A DNA stretch of 64,000 nucleotides from the NCBI GenBank assembly GCA_030435675.1, contig CM059624.1, positions 9,510,769 through 9,574,768 of the forward strand, written 5' to 3'. Positions 12,720 to 22,745 of this stretch are shown here, one piece after another. This DNA comes from Steinernema hermaphroditum (taxonomy: Eukaryota; Nematoda; Chromadorea; Rhabditida; Steinernematidae). Under the pieces are notes generated by a model. It was not told the origin of the DNA. It did not search any database and worked only from the letters and a program-made list of their open reading frames with translations. The translations under genes were made by a program, and so were the position numbers. Position 1 is the stretch's first letter, and every line of letters begins with the position of its first letter.

Positions 12720-12979
12720 GTACTGTAGTTATTTAAATAAAGAGAACTTTCTGATCTGTTCGCTCCTCGGGTCACAAAACCGTTTCAGAACGCGCTCCGT
12801 TTGGCGAAGAATCGAACTTTCGTCGATTCGGGTCGCTTCCTCTCGGCTCCGCTTCGGCGACACGCTCGTCCTCGACGCGTTGTAACAAATCGGTGTCCGG
12901 TTTGCGCGAATCGACGTATAAAACTGAAATTCGCCGCTTCTTATACTCCGCTCTCAGTTTCGCCCCTGAGGTCGGCAGA

Positions 12980-13531
12980 ATGAAGATTGTTGTCCTGACC
13001 CTGGGTATTGGCCTTCTTGGCCCTTCGCTCGTCAGTAGTCAGTTTTGGGGAGGCCCATGGGGTCCCCCTCACCCACCTTCCCCCTGGGGCTGGCACGGAC
13101 CCATGACGGGTCCCTGGCACGACCCCCACCACCACCACGACGACTTCCATCACCACGATGAACTGGGACAAGGCGCACCATGGAACGGCGCTGGACCAGG
13201 AAGAGGATCCTGGAATGGCGGTGGCGGCGGAGGAGGAGGAGGACCTCCTGGATGGAACGGAGGCGCCGGAGGAGGACGAAGCGGCGGTGGATGGAACCAG
13301 AACGGTGGCGGTGGATGGAACCAGAACGGACCCAGTGAAGGTGCAGGAAGCGGAGGAAGCGGAGGACGTAGGGGCGGCGGCGGTGGTGGTCAAGGAGGAG
13401 GAGGCCGTGGTGGAGGTCAAGGAGGAGGCCGTGGTGGAGGTCGAGGAGGGGGCCGTGGAGGCAGAGGAGGCGGCGGTGCCCGGAATCGGAACAACAACAA
13501 CAGCAACAATTGGGACAACGCTTGGAATTGA
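12980..13531 (+). CDS. secreted His-cluster, Gly/Arg-rich protein
   Basis: Single-exon, 183 residues. It begins with a signal peptide (MKIVVLTLGIGLLGPSLVSSQ), then a Trp/Pro/Gly segment, then a His/Asp cluster (HDPHHHHDDFHHHDE, about residues 47-61) that looks able to bind divalent metal. A long GGG/RGGG tract follows and the end is Asn-rich (RNNNNSNNWDNAWN). TATAAA at 12917-12922 is 58 nt before the ATG; AATAAA at 13613-13618 lies downstream. An alternative frame is also open over the Gly tract, but it lacks a signal peptide and is a by-product of the GGN repeats. Function unknown. Confidence 0.75.
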   Translation: MKIVVLTLGIGLLGPSLVSSQFWGGPWGPPHPPSPWGWHGPMTGPWHDPHHHHDDFHHHDELGQGAPWNGAGPGRGSWNGGGGGGGGGPPGWNGGAGGGRSGGGWNQNGGGGWNQNGPSEGAGSGGSGGRRGGGGGGQGGGGRGGGQGGGRGGGRGGGRGGRGGGGARNRNNNNSNNWDNAWN

Positions 13532-13857
13532 AAGAGAAAGGAAGAGGAAGAGAACGTTTGCTCAGGAAATTGTCATATATTTCGATGTAAGTATTTATTT
13601 AAAAACGACGAAAATAAACATTTTATATGTCTTATTTTCTTTTTTAACAATTATAGGCTCCTGGTTAGTGGCCGATACGGTCACTGGGACCTCTCGAGGC
13701 AACAGACAAGACCTCAATTTTATAATCTCCTCGTTTTTGATCAAGGCCGAAACTTTGGACACTTGTGCTTCGTAGATGAATATCTGATATCCAGATCTCT
13801 CCGGAATTGCTCCACAAACTAAATTCTGACAGCTTTAGCAGCGAAGACCTCTCCCCA
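13532..13857. other. 3' flanks of convergent genes
   Basis: Holds the AATAAA (13613-13618) of the plus-strand Gly-rich gene and the 3' flank of the minus-strand GT49 gene. An extra terminal exon of the GT49 gene could lie here, but no choice of acceptor gives a recognisable C terminus. Confidence 0.4.
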
Positions 13858-16606
13858 TCATACCTTCAAATACCCATTCCTGTTAGATTTCCTTTTGGCG
13901 GCGCCCTCGACGTCGGACTCCTTCGTCTTGATTCCCTCGTGGATGCTGAAGAGGTCGTTGACTACCGTGAAGGTGTACCCCTGACGACAAAGAGTCGAGG
14001 CCTGAATGGTGGAATGTGGTCTCGAGCTAAACCCACTGGCCTACCAGATGAGTGTTGGACCTCATTCGGAAGGGGAACCGCTCGTCATGGAAGGGAACGT
14101 CTCTCGCTCCGACGAACTGCGGTTCCCACTCGGAGTTCGTGTAGGGAACCTCCTCAGAGACCGTCACCTCCGCCTCCTCTGCCCGGTCCATCCACGCTTC
14201 AAGGCCCGGGATGGAGTGCCCTATCGGGTAGAAGTACTTGTGGAACTCCACGATGTCCCCACTTCTGAATCCTTCCACCAATTCGGCCTTTGAGGAAGGG
14301 AAGGTTAGGTTCGCCCTCTGCTCGAAGCGGCGATGCACGAGGACCGTCCTCTTTCTGGCCTCGACGAGGAGAGCGTTGGCCAGTCTCCGGATTCTTCGAT
14401 TGTAGTCGCAACAGAGGATATTCTCGATGTCGCCGGAGAGGAAAAGGTCCGTCTCGACCTCTTGGCGAGCAATGTTCCGAGCAGCATTGATCGGGTACAG
14501 CGAATTTGGCTGAAAACATGATCGTACTGTGGTGGTGTCCAATGGGAAGAATATCTGCTGGAAATGAAGTGCCTGTAGAACTAAATAACATGAAATAACA
14601 GAACAGCAGACCCTTCGGTTTTAAAAAATAAAAAACACAACGAAGTTAAAAAGATCAAAAGCATCAAAAGTGTATTTTTTTTATTTTCCAGTGATTATGG
14701 ATTAGTACAGGATTAGCAGTACATGGGACTAGTAATTCCTCTTTGGGAACTTAATTTTTTAGAAAATTTTCGCTTTAGAAAAGTATTTGAAGCATGAGAA
14801 TTCGTGCCCAAAGGTAAATCGAATTTGTTGGATACGGGCTATAAGTTCTTAGGGTGTTTTGCAAGACCTTTCTTGACATTTGAGCACCTCACATTTCACT
14901 TGACGTTCATCGATAAATGGGTGAATCACGATTGAGCTGCGCTTCTACTTCTAGTTACTTCTAGTCAGATTCTTGCAAGTCAAAGTATCCCTGTACAACT
15001 GACTGTTACTCAAATGTCTTCGCTTTCGGCGTTAATTGAAACCAATCAATAATATTGGGTTGGTCAATAAGTTCTTGCGGATTTTTTCGTTGATTAAAAA
15101 ACGAACTTTTATGAAACGAAATTAATCAGCAATATATTCACTGTTGCTGTCCACGACCTCCGCCCACCGGTCCACCAGTTCATCGATCCCTGTTCTCTAA
15201 AAATCGGCAGGTCCGGCGTAGAAGAATTCTTTGATCCAGATTTGGAGTTCTTCGTTATTTTCGAATGAAACACCCCTCATATGGTTTGACATCGAGCGGA
15301 AGAGATGACAGTCCGTTGGTGCTAAGTCTGGAGAATACAGTGGATGTGGAAATATCTCCCACTTCAACTCTTCGAGAGCGGTCTTGACGACTTTTACAAT
15401 TTGCGGGTGGGTGCTGTCATGCACAAGGATGGCTTATACTTCATGAGTCGAGCTTTTCTGTTGGATTGCATTGTTCAAGCGATTCGGTTGGGCGATGTAC
15501 AAGTTGTGGTCGAGCATCTTGTTCCGCTTCAGCATTTCCCAGTGTAGTAAGTCTTTACAATCCCACCATATAGAAGTCATTGTCTTGCTCTACACTAGCG
15601 CGGTAGCACTTTTTCTTCATTGCTTTCTTTCCTTCTTATTGGCATTCAGGCACCACTTCTCATCACCTGTGAGAATCCTGTACAAAAAGCGGCACATGAC
15701 TCGAGCAGCTTCCGTCGCATTTTGACCTCGACGGAAGGCAAAAAAGCACGTGCCGCAAATGGTGCTTTTTACCCCCTAGAAACTGCATCTGAACATCCTG
15801 AAATTCTGACACAGTATGGCTAAAAAATAAAAACTGTTACCGCCCTATTGTAGAGCAGAGACAGATCGATAAAAAACGATATGCTACAATCTGCGGCACA
15901 ACAACAAAAAATGCTGAAGACCGCAGATTTAAAAAAACCGCAAGAACTTAGTGACCAACCCAATATATCATTTTGAAGCCATTCACTGTGGCATCTATTT
16001 CGTCAAGTTTTGGCGGTGTGTGTGGTCCAAATTTCCTTTTTGTTCAACCCAATAAACAAAATAAACAATAAACACCAGTTCAAAAGGCAAAAGAATTTAT
16101 AAAGTTCATAAAGTTCCGCACTTACCTGTGCGAATTTCGAGTGGAAGATGGAAACTTTCAGAAGTTGATTAGGGTATTTGCTGTGGCCGAAGAAGCGAAG
16201 ACACTTTAAGACTTCTTTCGAATCTCGGGCGAAAACGGCCAGAGAGATCGGCGCCTTCCATGTGTCAATCTGAACGCTCTATTGACGGTTTTGTAAGAAT
16301 CGAGGTACCTGTTTCCTCAGGAATTTGTCGACGTACTCGATTGTTGAATGCAGGACTAAAGTGACCGAATGGCGATGTTCGGGGGGAAGTTCGGGCGAGT
16401 CGAGAACATTTCTGATCACCGAGTACTCGCGGTACTCGAACAATTCCAATGATGTCGGCTTTGGAACGGATTAATCCGCAGTGTGAAGGCCAAAGGCTTA
16501 CTTGATTGGATATAGAGGCGATCTCTGCACACAAGTAGATGCTGAAGAGGAGAAAGAAGACAACTCCGACGAAACGGAGGAAGATCGGCAGCAGGAGTGC
16601 ACGCAT
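13858..16606 (-). CDS. GT49-family glycosyltransferase, BGNT-1-like, Golgi type II membrane protein
   Basis: Predicted Golgi glycosyltransferase of family GT49 (LARGE-C-terminal/B4GAT1 type; nematode bgnt-1 group). Minus-strand exons: 16606-16502, 16458-16309, 16269-16126, 14557 (or 14554)-14045, 14001-13858; about 351 residues, all phase 0. Exon 1 encodes a short cytosolic tail and signal anchor (RFVGVVFFLLFSIYLCAEI). Then come VTLVLHSTIEYVDKFLRKQ, WKAPISLAVFARDS, SLYPINAARNIAR, the SGDIEN motif where other GT49 enzymes have the acidic metal-binding motif, QFVGARDVPFHDERFP, and CRQGYTFTVVNDLF..H. ATG 16606 was preferred over 16636 because a TATAAA (16661-16656) would place transcription start near 16630. 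Intron 3 is about 1.57 kb and contains a mariner. The C terminus is taken as simple read-through to TGA at 13858; another last exon is possible. Confidence 0.78.
15055..15963 (-). mobile_element. internally deleted mariner (DD34D) inside the GT49 gene intron
   Basis: Inverted ends TTGGGTTGGTCAATAAGTTC... and ...GAACTTAGTGACCAACCCAA, flanked by TA on both sides (15053-15054 and 15964-15965), define a 909-bp element, shorter than the ~1.3 kb of complete mariners. The minus-strand remnant includes QPNRLNNAIQQK, VHDSTHP (around the second catalytic Asp) and YSPDLAPTDCHLFRSM (third Asp region). The N-terminal helix-turn-helix and first Asp are missing or scrambled, so it cannot encode a transposase. 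It lies wholly within intron 3 of the glycosyltransferase gene, in the same transcriptional orientation. Confidence 0.9.
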
Positions 16607-17824
16607 AGTCCCGCGATTCAGCGCTTCCTCGGGCATGAATCGATTCGACCGATTGTTTATAGATACGTTGCACTAAAATAAACAACAAAGGATATCTGTG
16701 GGAAGTTGTCTCTTGTTTTCGAAGGTGTCTGCTAGACGGTCGGAAGTCGGGCAACGGGAATAAGAGATCACTTGATAGAGAATGGGCAAGATACCGTAGC
16801 AAGATCTTTTCTCTCGTGTGCATATGGCTTTTTTGACTCTTGATAAGAGCCGCCTTTTTAACTTTACGGTGGCTTCATTAAGACAGAAGTGGTGCAGATC
16901 AGAAAGAGATCGTTAAACTAGGGATATGCGAAGCTGCGCGACAGTGTCAAATTCAACGTTTTTTTTTCAATTGAATTGTTTTTGTATTTCATCCATGACC
17001 GATCTCGTCCATTTTGCCAAAATTCAACGAATTATCATGCAACACAGGGGCACGAGATAGTTGCTGTAGTGTCATGGAAATGTGACGCAGCAAATGGAAA
17101 CATAGAGAGAGCACACTAATCGCCATGGAGGCTCGGTTTAGTGATCTCCTGTTGCGGTGGCGGCAGTTGCATAAAGAGAAATCGTCGTATACTTCCTGCT
17201 TTGTGCGTTATTTGACGAGACCAAAAAAATCCTTTATTGCAAATGTGAGCGTTTTCCGGATTCCAGAGGGAATTGGGACACCCGGAAGCCGTAGTCCCAC
17301 CACCGCTGACAACAAGATGTCCGACATCCAGAAGGTCGCCGACGCCCTGAGGACACCATCAGCACCGAATATGCAACTCTCGGAACGGACTCATCTCTCC
17401 GAAGCAGAGGCGAGCCCCGAAGCTACCTCAGTGGTCCAAACGCCCGCGAAGAAGATGTTCCACCGCCATTTCCGAAGTTCTGCCAATTCGCAGATGCCCC
17501 GTGAAGTGCGCCGTCTACGACTGGCTCGACATCCCCGCTGCGCCAAGGATGAAGCCTGCAGCAATGAGACATCCTCTGTTTGTCTATTATTCGGTGTCAT
17601 GCAAGGCGAAATGCTTTTGAGTCGTGAATAAAGTCAAGGGCTTTTTCAACTTGAAAGAATATTGCATTTACCGCTGAAGTACAAAAAATCGCTGAAATGT
17701 CCTGTTACAGATAACACCTCTGCTACACTACAGATGTTGGGTTATGCTTGTTATATACGCACCAAAAAAGTATCTATCAAAAAGTATAAAAAAACATTTA
17801 TTCTTCAGTGATATAATGCGGAGC
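16607..17824. other. spacer with one doubtful open frame
   Basis: Contains the GT49 promoter (TATAAA 16661-16656, minus strand). An open plus-strand frame of 168 codons (17125-17631) ends in TAA overlapping AATAAA. It has no recognisable domain, and parts of other frames look equally protein-like, so it is not called as a gene. AATAAA on the minus strand at 17802-17797 belongs to the ATPase locus. Confidence 0.4.
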
Positions 17825-18083
17825 TTAGAGCAAACAACCAAATTTCCGGTTCCACTTCTTGTAGGCTTGTAGATCTTCCTCGACGACGGTTGGCCTCACC
17901 ACCTTAGCCGCGTTCGCGAAGTCTTCAAATGCTATTGGCCTGATCTGCAAAAGAAGCGCAAACTCTACTCAATGGAGATGGCAAGAACTTACATCCTCTA
18001 TGGAAATCATATCGAAGTCAGCGGAACTGTTGTCGATATCTCGTATCGGGGCCACAGCAGCGTCAGCGCACAGATGCCTCATA

Positions 18084-18752
18084 TTGTATCCCTCACGAAA
18101 CTCTTACAAAAAATCTCAAGGCTCCCACCACGAAAAATTGGCGCGCCATTTCCCACCATCGGCAGATTTACAAGGGAAATTGGTCATTATCACAGTTTTT
18201 GCTCACTTTTCTCGCGAGTTCCGCGATCTCGCTAGAATTGCTGAGCATAACTTTGTTCAGCATCGTTCAGCGCGCCGAATGAGCCCGTGTTTGTGCCGAT
18301 CCGAGCAATATCCACAGAGAAATAAGCTTCACATCAACTTGCGTTTGCAACATCCCGGATTTCGACCCATTTCTAGCATAGGACAGGGAACTTTCAGCAA
18401 AACATCGCGTACAACATAAATAAAGGAGCGTTCACCCAGCCAAATCCCCTGAAAGTTCCCTGTCCTATGCCAGAAATGGACCAAAACCCGGTATGTTGAA
18501 AGGAGAACCTAATGTAAAGCTTATTTCTCTGTGGATATTGCTCGGATCGGCACAAACCCGGGCTCATTCGGCGTGCTGAACGGTGCTGAACAAAGTTACG
18601 CTCAGTAATTCTAGCGAGATCTCGCAACTCGCGAGAAAAGTGAGCAAAAACTGTGATAATGACCAATTTCCCTTGTAAATCTGCCGATGGTGGGAAATGG
18701 CGCGCCAATTTTTCGTGGTGGGAGCTTTTGAAGAGTTTCGTGAGGGATACAA
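18084..18752. mobile_element. foldback element (669-bp near-perfect palindrome) inside an ATPase exon
   Basis: Two ~310-bp arms (18084-18397 and 18449-18752) are inverted copies with scattered mismatches, separated by about 51 bp. Ends are TTGTATCCCTCACGAAACTC... and its complement, flanked by TA (18082-18083, 18753-18754), the Tc1/mariner-type target duplication. Without it the host exon reads GAC GCG GAT ATG AGG CAT, the expected AAA-domain sequence, so the insertion point is exact. No transposase is encoded, so it is a non-autonomous foldback element or MITE. Confidence 0.88.
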
Positions 18753-18885
18753 TATCCGCGTCTGAGTATCCTTTGGTGATTGCGGAGATCTTATTCAGTT
18801 CTTCGGTGACGATTGAGTGTTTTTGGTCGGCAATGAGTGCGCACACGATCTTCAGGCGCACTTGGGCCGAAGGCAGCGCTATGTA

Positions 18886-20221
18886 CAGGGTGTCAACTAA
18901 ATACTGTCACGCGTTCGGAACTCTTGAATTTTTCGCGCTTTTCTGTACTTTCCTCTCCGGCATTTGTTTTATTCGTGTTCTGCATGCTTTTCTGATCTAG
19001 ACCTGCTATTTGCTTTGTTATTTTATGCGCTGCTATTCAGAAGAATGGTCTCAGAAAAAAAACCATTTTTCCATCGTCGCCTACCACAAGCGTGGAATGC
19101 CAATACCCAAGATTTCGAAGACGTTGAATCCTCATTTAATGCAAGTTCATCGCGTGATTAAACGTTACCAGGAGACTGCTGGAGTCAAGGACCGTCAGTG
19201 ACGTGGAAGGCCGCGCTCCGCCAGGACTCCCAGAACCAGAGAAAGTATCAGGAAGAAAAGTAACCAGAATCCAGCATGGTACATGAGAAAGCTGGCCAGG
19301 GAACACCAATCAGCGCCTCATCGGTCACAAGACTGGTGGAACAAGATCCAGGGGTCCATCCCTACAAACTGGTGCGCGGACAGCCTTTGAGCGATCGAAT
19401 GAAGGTTGAAAAAAAGGAGAAAGCGAAGAAGATGAAGGCCCAGGGCCGCGGTGGGAGCCTCCAGAGCATTATGTTCTCGCATTAGAAGATTTTCACCGTA
19501 TAGCCGCTGGGAAATGATTAAAAAAAAAAAACCCGGGATCACCGTGAACGTCTTCCCAAAGGCCTTCCCAGCAACATCACTGCCGAAAAGAGCCATTCCC
19601 CACAATCCATTATGGTTTGGGCCGGGGTTTCTGAACTTGGGAACCTGGAGCTGGTTTTCTTCGAAGTCAATGGAAAAAAGTTGACCTGCACTGGCAAGAA
19701 CTACCGGAAACCGGTTCCGAACGGCTGTGGTGAAATCCTGGGTCGTAGATCTACCCCACAACACCGCACGGACGTTTCAGCAGGACTGGACGCCTGGCCA
19801 TGGAGCCAAGGATACCCTTGTCTTGTCATAGCCAACCATGTGAAGGAAGGATGTTGGGTCAAGAGGAAAGATGTTTGGCTGCGGTACTCTCCGCTTTTCA
19901 ACTCTCTAAACTTCGATGTTTGGTCAGTCCTGGAGCAAAAAGTCTGCTCTACAAGCTACGCTAGTGTAGATTCCGTGAAGCGCGCTCTGCAGACCGTTTG
20001 GAAGGAAATAACGCTGGAAGTCGCTGCGGGAATCTTGAAGAATTTCCAGAGGCGTTTTTGACGCCTGTATCGCCGCCCGAGGAAGCCATTTCGAATGTGA
20101 TTGACTTTATGTTGTAGAGAATTTCACGCGCTTTCGAGTGATATATAAATTGCTTTGTTTTGTTCGTCCTGCGAAAAATTATGGCGTTTTTTGCGCGTGA
20201 CAGTATTTAGTTGACACCCTG
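18886..20221 (+). mobile_element. Tc1/mariner-superfamily element, decayed, inside an ATPase exon
   Basis: Ends CAGGGTGTCAACTAAATAC... and ...GTATTTAGTTGACACCCTG are inverted repeats of about 28 bp, flanked by TA (18884-18885 and 20222-20223); length 1,336 bp. The plus strand carries transposase pieces in shifting frames: KRGMPIPKISKTLNPHLMQV (helix-turn-helix), VMVWAGVSELGNLELVFFEV, and FDVWSVLEQKVCSTSYASVD. A stop after KDRQ and frame changes show it is dead. The insertion splits the LYI codons of the ATPase exon. Confidence 0.9.
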
Positions 20222-21237
20222 TAGAGGCGCGCTTCACGAAGCGTCGCCGCACAGCTTCGTCAAGTTCTTGTGGCCTGTTAGTGGCTCCCAAGATTAACAG
20301 CCGTTCGTCCGATGAAGTAGCGATACCGTCCAGCTGCACGAGGAACTCGGTCTTTATGCGCCTCGAAGATTCGTGTTCGTTGTCCTTGCGCGAGGAGAGA
20401 AGGGAGTCGATCTAAACCAAGAGATTCAAACACTCAGATTCCCGGCTTGTTGCGTACCTCTTCGATGAAAATAATGCTGGGAAGCTTCAGGCGAGCGATT
20501 GCGAACAAGGCACGGACCAGTTTTACGCCTTCTCCTACCCACTTGGATGTCAGAGAACTGGCAGAAATGTTGAAGAACGTAGCATTGCACTGACTCGCTA
20601 CGCATCTTTCTAAAATGGAAGGAAAGCTTAAGCAAAGTTCCTCAGCTAAACATACCTATCATGGTCTTGCCTGTCTCTGGAGGGCCGAACAGCAGAACTC
20701 CTTTCGCGGGAGCTCGAATGCCGGTAAATAGCTCAGTACAAATTAGGCGTGTAAAAGAATTTTCAACTAAAAACATACGGTCTTTTGAACGGTAGGACGA
20801 CGATCTCTCTCAGCGATTTCTTGGCATCCTCAAGACCTGCGACGTCGTCCCACGATATCTCGTTTTCGAGCACCATGATCTGAAGAAAAATCCATAGAGA
20901 AATACTTCTATGGAAAAGAAAGTACCTCTGATTCGATCATTTCGAATAAGTGTTCGTCGAAGTGCTTCAGAGAAGGTTCAGCCTTGAGGTCAGTTTGGCT
21001 CTGGGACGTGGTCGACGGGGCGCTTCTGGCAGAGCCGGCACTGACGCTATCTGCAGTGCCTTGAGAATCCTGATGGACTTTGTTGTTGTAGTTGTCTTGT
21101 GAGGGAAGTTCTTGTCGGATGGTCATGTTCATCGAGGGACACCGATCAGTTTGGGTTTGGGACGTGGTGAACGCCTCTCCGGCTGTGAAAAATCCGTGGA
21201 AGCGGTGACTCTTCAATATGTGCATTCTAGCGGCCAT

Positions 21238-22190
21238 GCTGTATGGATCTGAAAAGTAGGCACTGAAGAAAACCGCCTGCAAGAGGCTTGCAACCGCGCA
21301 ACGGAACACGGAAAGGTGAAAGCCAAACGAATGGCTACGCGGCGTGACGAACGTTGCCGACGTTGCAGAAGCGGCGAAGAAACGGAAGATGAAGCACGCG
21401 TGGAAACTCACAAACGACGATGAAGAAAAATGGTCAAAACGCCTGACGGACCACTCGAATGCAATGCCCCACTGATGTGAGTTGGGGAACGGGCGAAAAG
21501 GTTGCACAATCTACAGTAACCGGCAGTGGGAACGCGAGAAAGTCCCCTCAAGGAAATCTTGTACCCTCAGGAAAATGTACCCTCAAACATAGAAAAAGTT
21601 TCGGAAAGAATTGGACCTTTTGTGACACTTTTAATGGTTTGGCTTTTTTCATTTTCAGTAATGTAGTATTTGGGATACACGATGCATACTTTTCATGCAG
21701 AGTGTGGTGTAGAAGACATCCGATCGACTGTCTCTTTATCCAGAATAATAATTGTCCGTTACAGATGGAGTGCAAGGACTACAAGATGAGCCCCAATTTG
21801 TGAATAAACATTGTAATTCTATGTAATTCGATGTGTCTGCACAAGATAGAGTGCCGACTGTCCTCACATCGGACGCAGCTGTTGGGACCCCCAAACAACA
21901 CAGAGTTCATGTTTTCGATGGTTCCCTTGTGTCCCCAACAACAGATGTTGTTTGCCGACCTTCTTGTCGTGATTTATTCCTCCTTCTTGCCGGCGCCGTC
22001 GTCGGAACCTCAGATCGAGCGGTCCGCAGCTGCCCGAGCGGTCGCGCCTCGGACGCTCCCAACGACCTCGGGGAGCGGCTTCGGGTGGCGTCATCGCCGA
22101 AATGTGGGTTACACCGGGGAACCGGTTGCGTTCGCGTAATTGCCTCGAATCGGCGCTTCTCTCAGTCGTCGCCACTTGCAGATCCTCGTC
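21238..22190. other. spacer upstream of the ATPase remnant and the secreted Cys protein gene
   Basis: Minus-strand frame remains open upstream to 21507 and could include the original N terminus of the ATPase, but it has no recognisable motif. 21.5-22.19 kb should carry the promoter of the plus-strand gene at 22191. No other coding exon was found. Confidence 0.4.
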
Positions 22191-22622
22191 ATGCGTTTCT
22201 CGCTCTTCCTTCTGGCCCTCTTCGCCGTCGGGCTCGTGGCCCTGGCCTCCGCCTGCGACATCATCGTCCACGTGAAGTCGGACACCGACAAGAAGTTCTC
22301 GGCTCAGGTGCTCGCCCCCAACGGAAAGAAGAGCGACAAGTGGGTTCTCCCTCCTTTTCGCTCCCATTCTCGAGGAGTTTTCAGGTGGAACTACAGCCAC
22401 AAAAAGGAGAGGAACACCTTCCAGCAGAAAGCCTCCGAGTGCGGCCTCAAGGACTGGGAGATCTCGACCTTCGAGAACGGAAAACTGAACAGCACGGTCA
22501 AGGTGAGCCTCAACGGCATCGGAAGAGTCACCTACTTGGTCGGCGACAATCTCATTCCCACCATGAAGGACCGCCAGGGCGCCATCTGCAACGGACAGTG
22601 CGCCCCCCTTTCCCCCAAGTGA
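22191..22622 (+). CDS. small secreted four-Cys protein, nematode-type
   Basis: 128 residues from exons 22191-22339 and 22385-22622 (45-nt intron, phase 2). The signal peptide is MRFSLFLLALFAVGLVALASA, followed by CDIIVHVKSDTDKKFSAQVL, which looks like a beta-sandwich opening strand. The second exon contains SHKKERNTFQQKASECGLKDW, a GRVTYLVGDNL strand and a C-terminal CNGQC. Four cysteines (CD.., SEC, CNGQC) would make two disulfides. I recognise the pattern as nematode secretory and transthyretin-like in size but cannot name the family. The intron was set at GTGGGT so that the frame runs ...SDK|WNYSHKK. Convergent with the bestrophin gene on the other strand (stops 123 bp apart). Confidence 0.82.
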   Translation: MRFSLFLLALFAVGLVALASACDIIVHVKSDTDKKFSAQVLAPNGKKSDKWVLPPFRSHSRGVFRWNYSHKKERNTFQQKASECGLKDWEISTFENGKLNSTVKVSLNGIGRVTYLVGDNLIPTMKDRQGAICNGQCAPLSPK

Positions 22623-22745
22623 TCACTTTTTTATTCCTTTTTATTTACACGTTAAACACCTTCGATCCTTCGGATGGTACTGGTCGGAGGAGAAGAAGGG
22701 ACGCTTCGAGAAGGAGGGTGGCGATGACGAAGCTGAAAGAGAGCT

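Larger units (their letters stand above)
17825..21237 (-). pseudogene. figl-1: fidgetin-like/spastin-group AAA ATPase, disrupted by two transposons
   Basis: Meiotic-clade AAA ATPase (microtubule-severing or recombination type), closest by motif to FIGL1. Recognisable minus-strand exons: 21237-20926, 20879-20779, 20731-20656, 20609-20458, 20411-20224, 18883-18753, 18083-17993, 17944-17825. Motifs in order: ISWDDVAGLEDAK; Walker A as GPPETGKT (normally GPPGTGKT); [13 protein letters not shown]; Walker B as IIFIEEID (normally IDEID); [65 protein letters not shown] at the end. Lesions: a Tc1/mariner element splits a Tyr codon after RFVKR; two extra bases (GC) just before it shift the frame; a foldback element splits GYSDAD|MRHLC; the junction 20779/20731 does not keep phase. 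Exon layout upstream of 21237 is uncertain. As it stands no full ATPase can be made. Confidence 0.87.

Noticed and set aside
13158..13775. 205-codon frame overlapping the Gly-rich secreted protein
   Set aside because: An Asp/Glu/Val-rich by-product of GGN repeats read one base off; the other frame has the signal peptide and promoter.
16606..16636. Earlier ATG for the GT49 gene at 16636
   Set aside because: It lies at or upstream of the transcription start predicted from the TATAAA at 16661-16656.
17125..17631. 168-codon open frame ending in TAA overlapping AATAAA
   Set aside because: No recognisable domain, and another frame over the same bases looks equally protein-like near its end. Not enough to call a gene, though transcript data could revive it.
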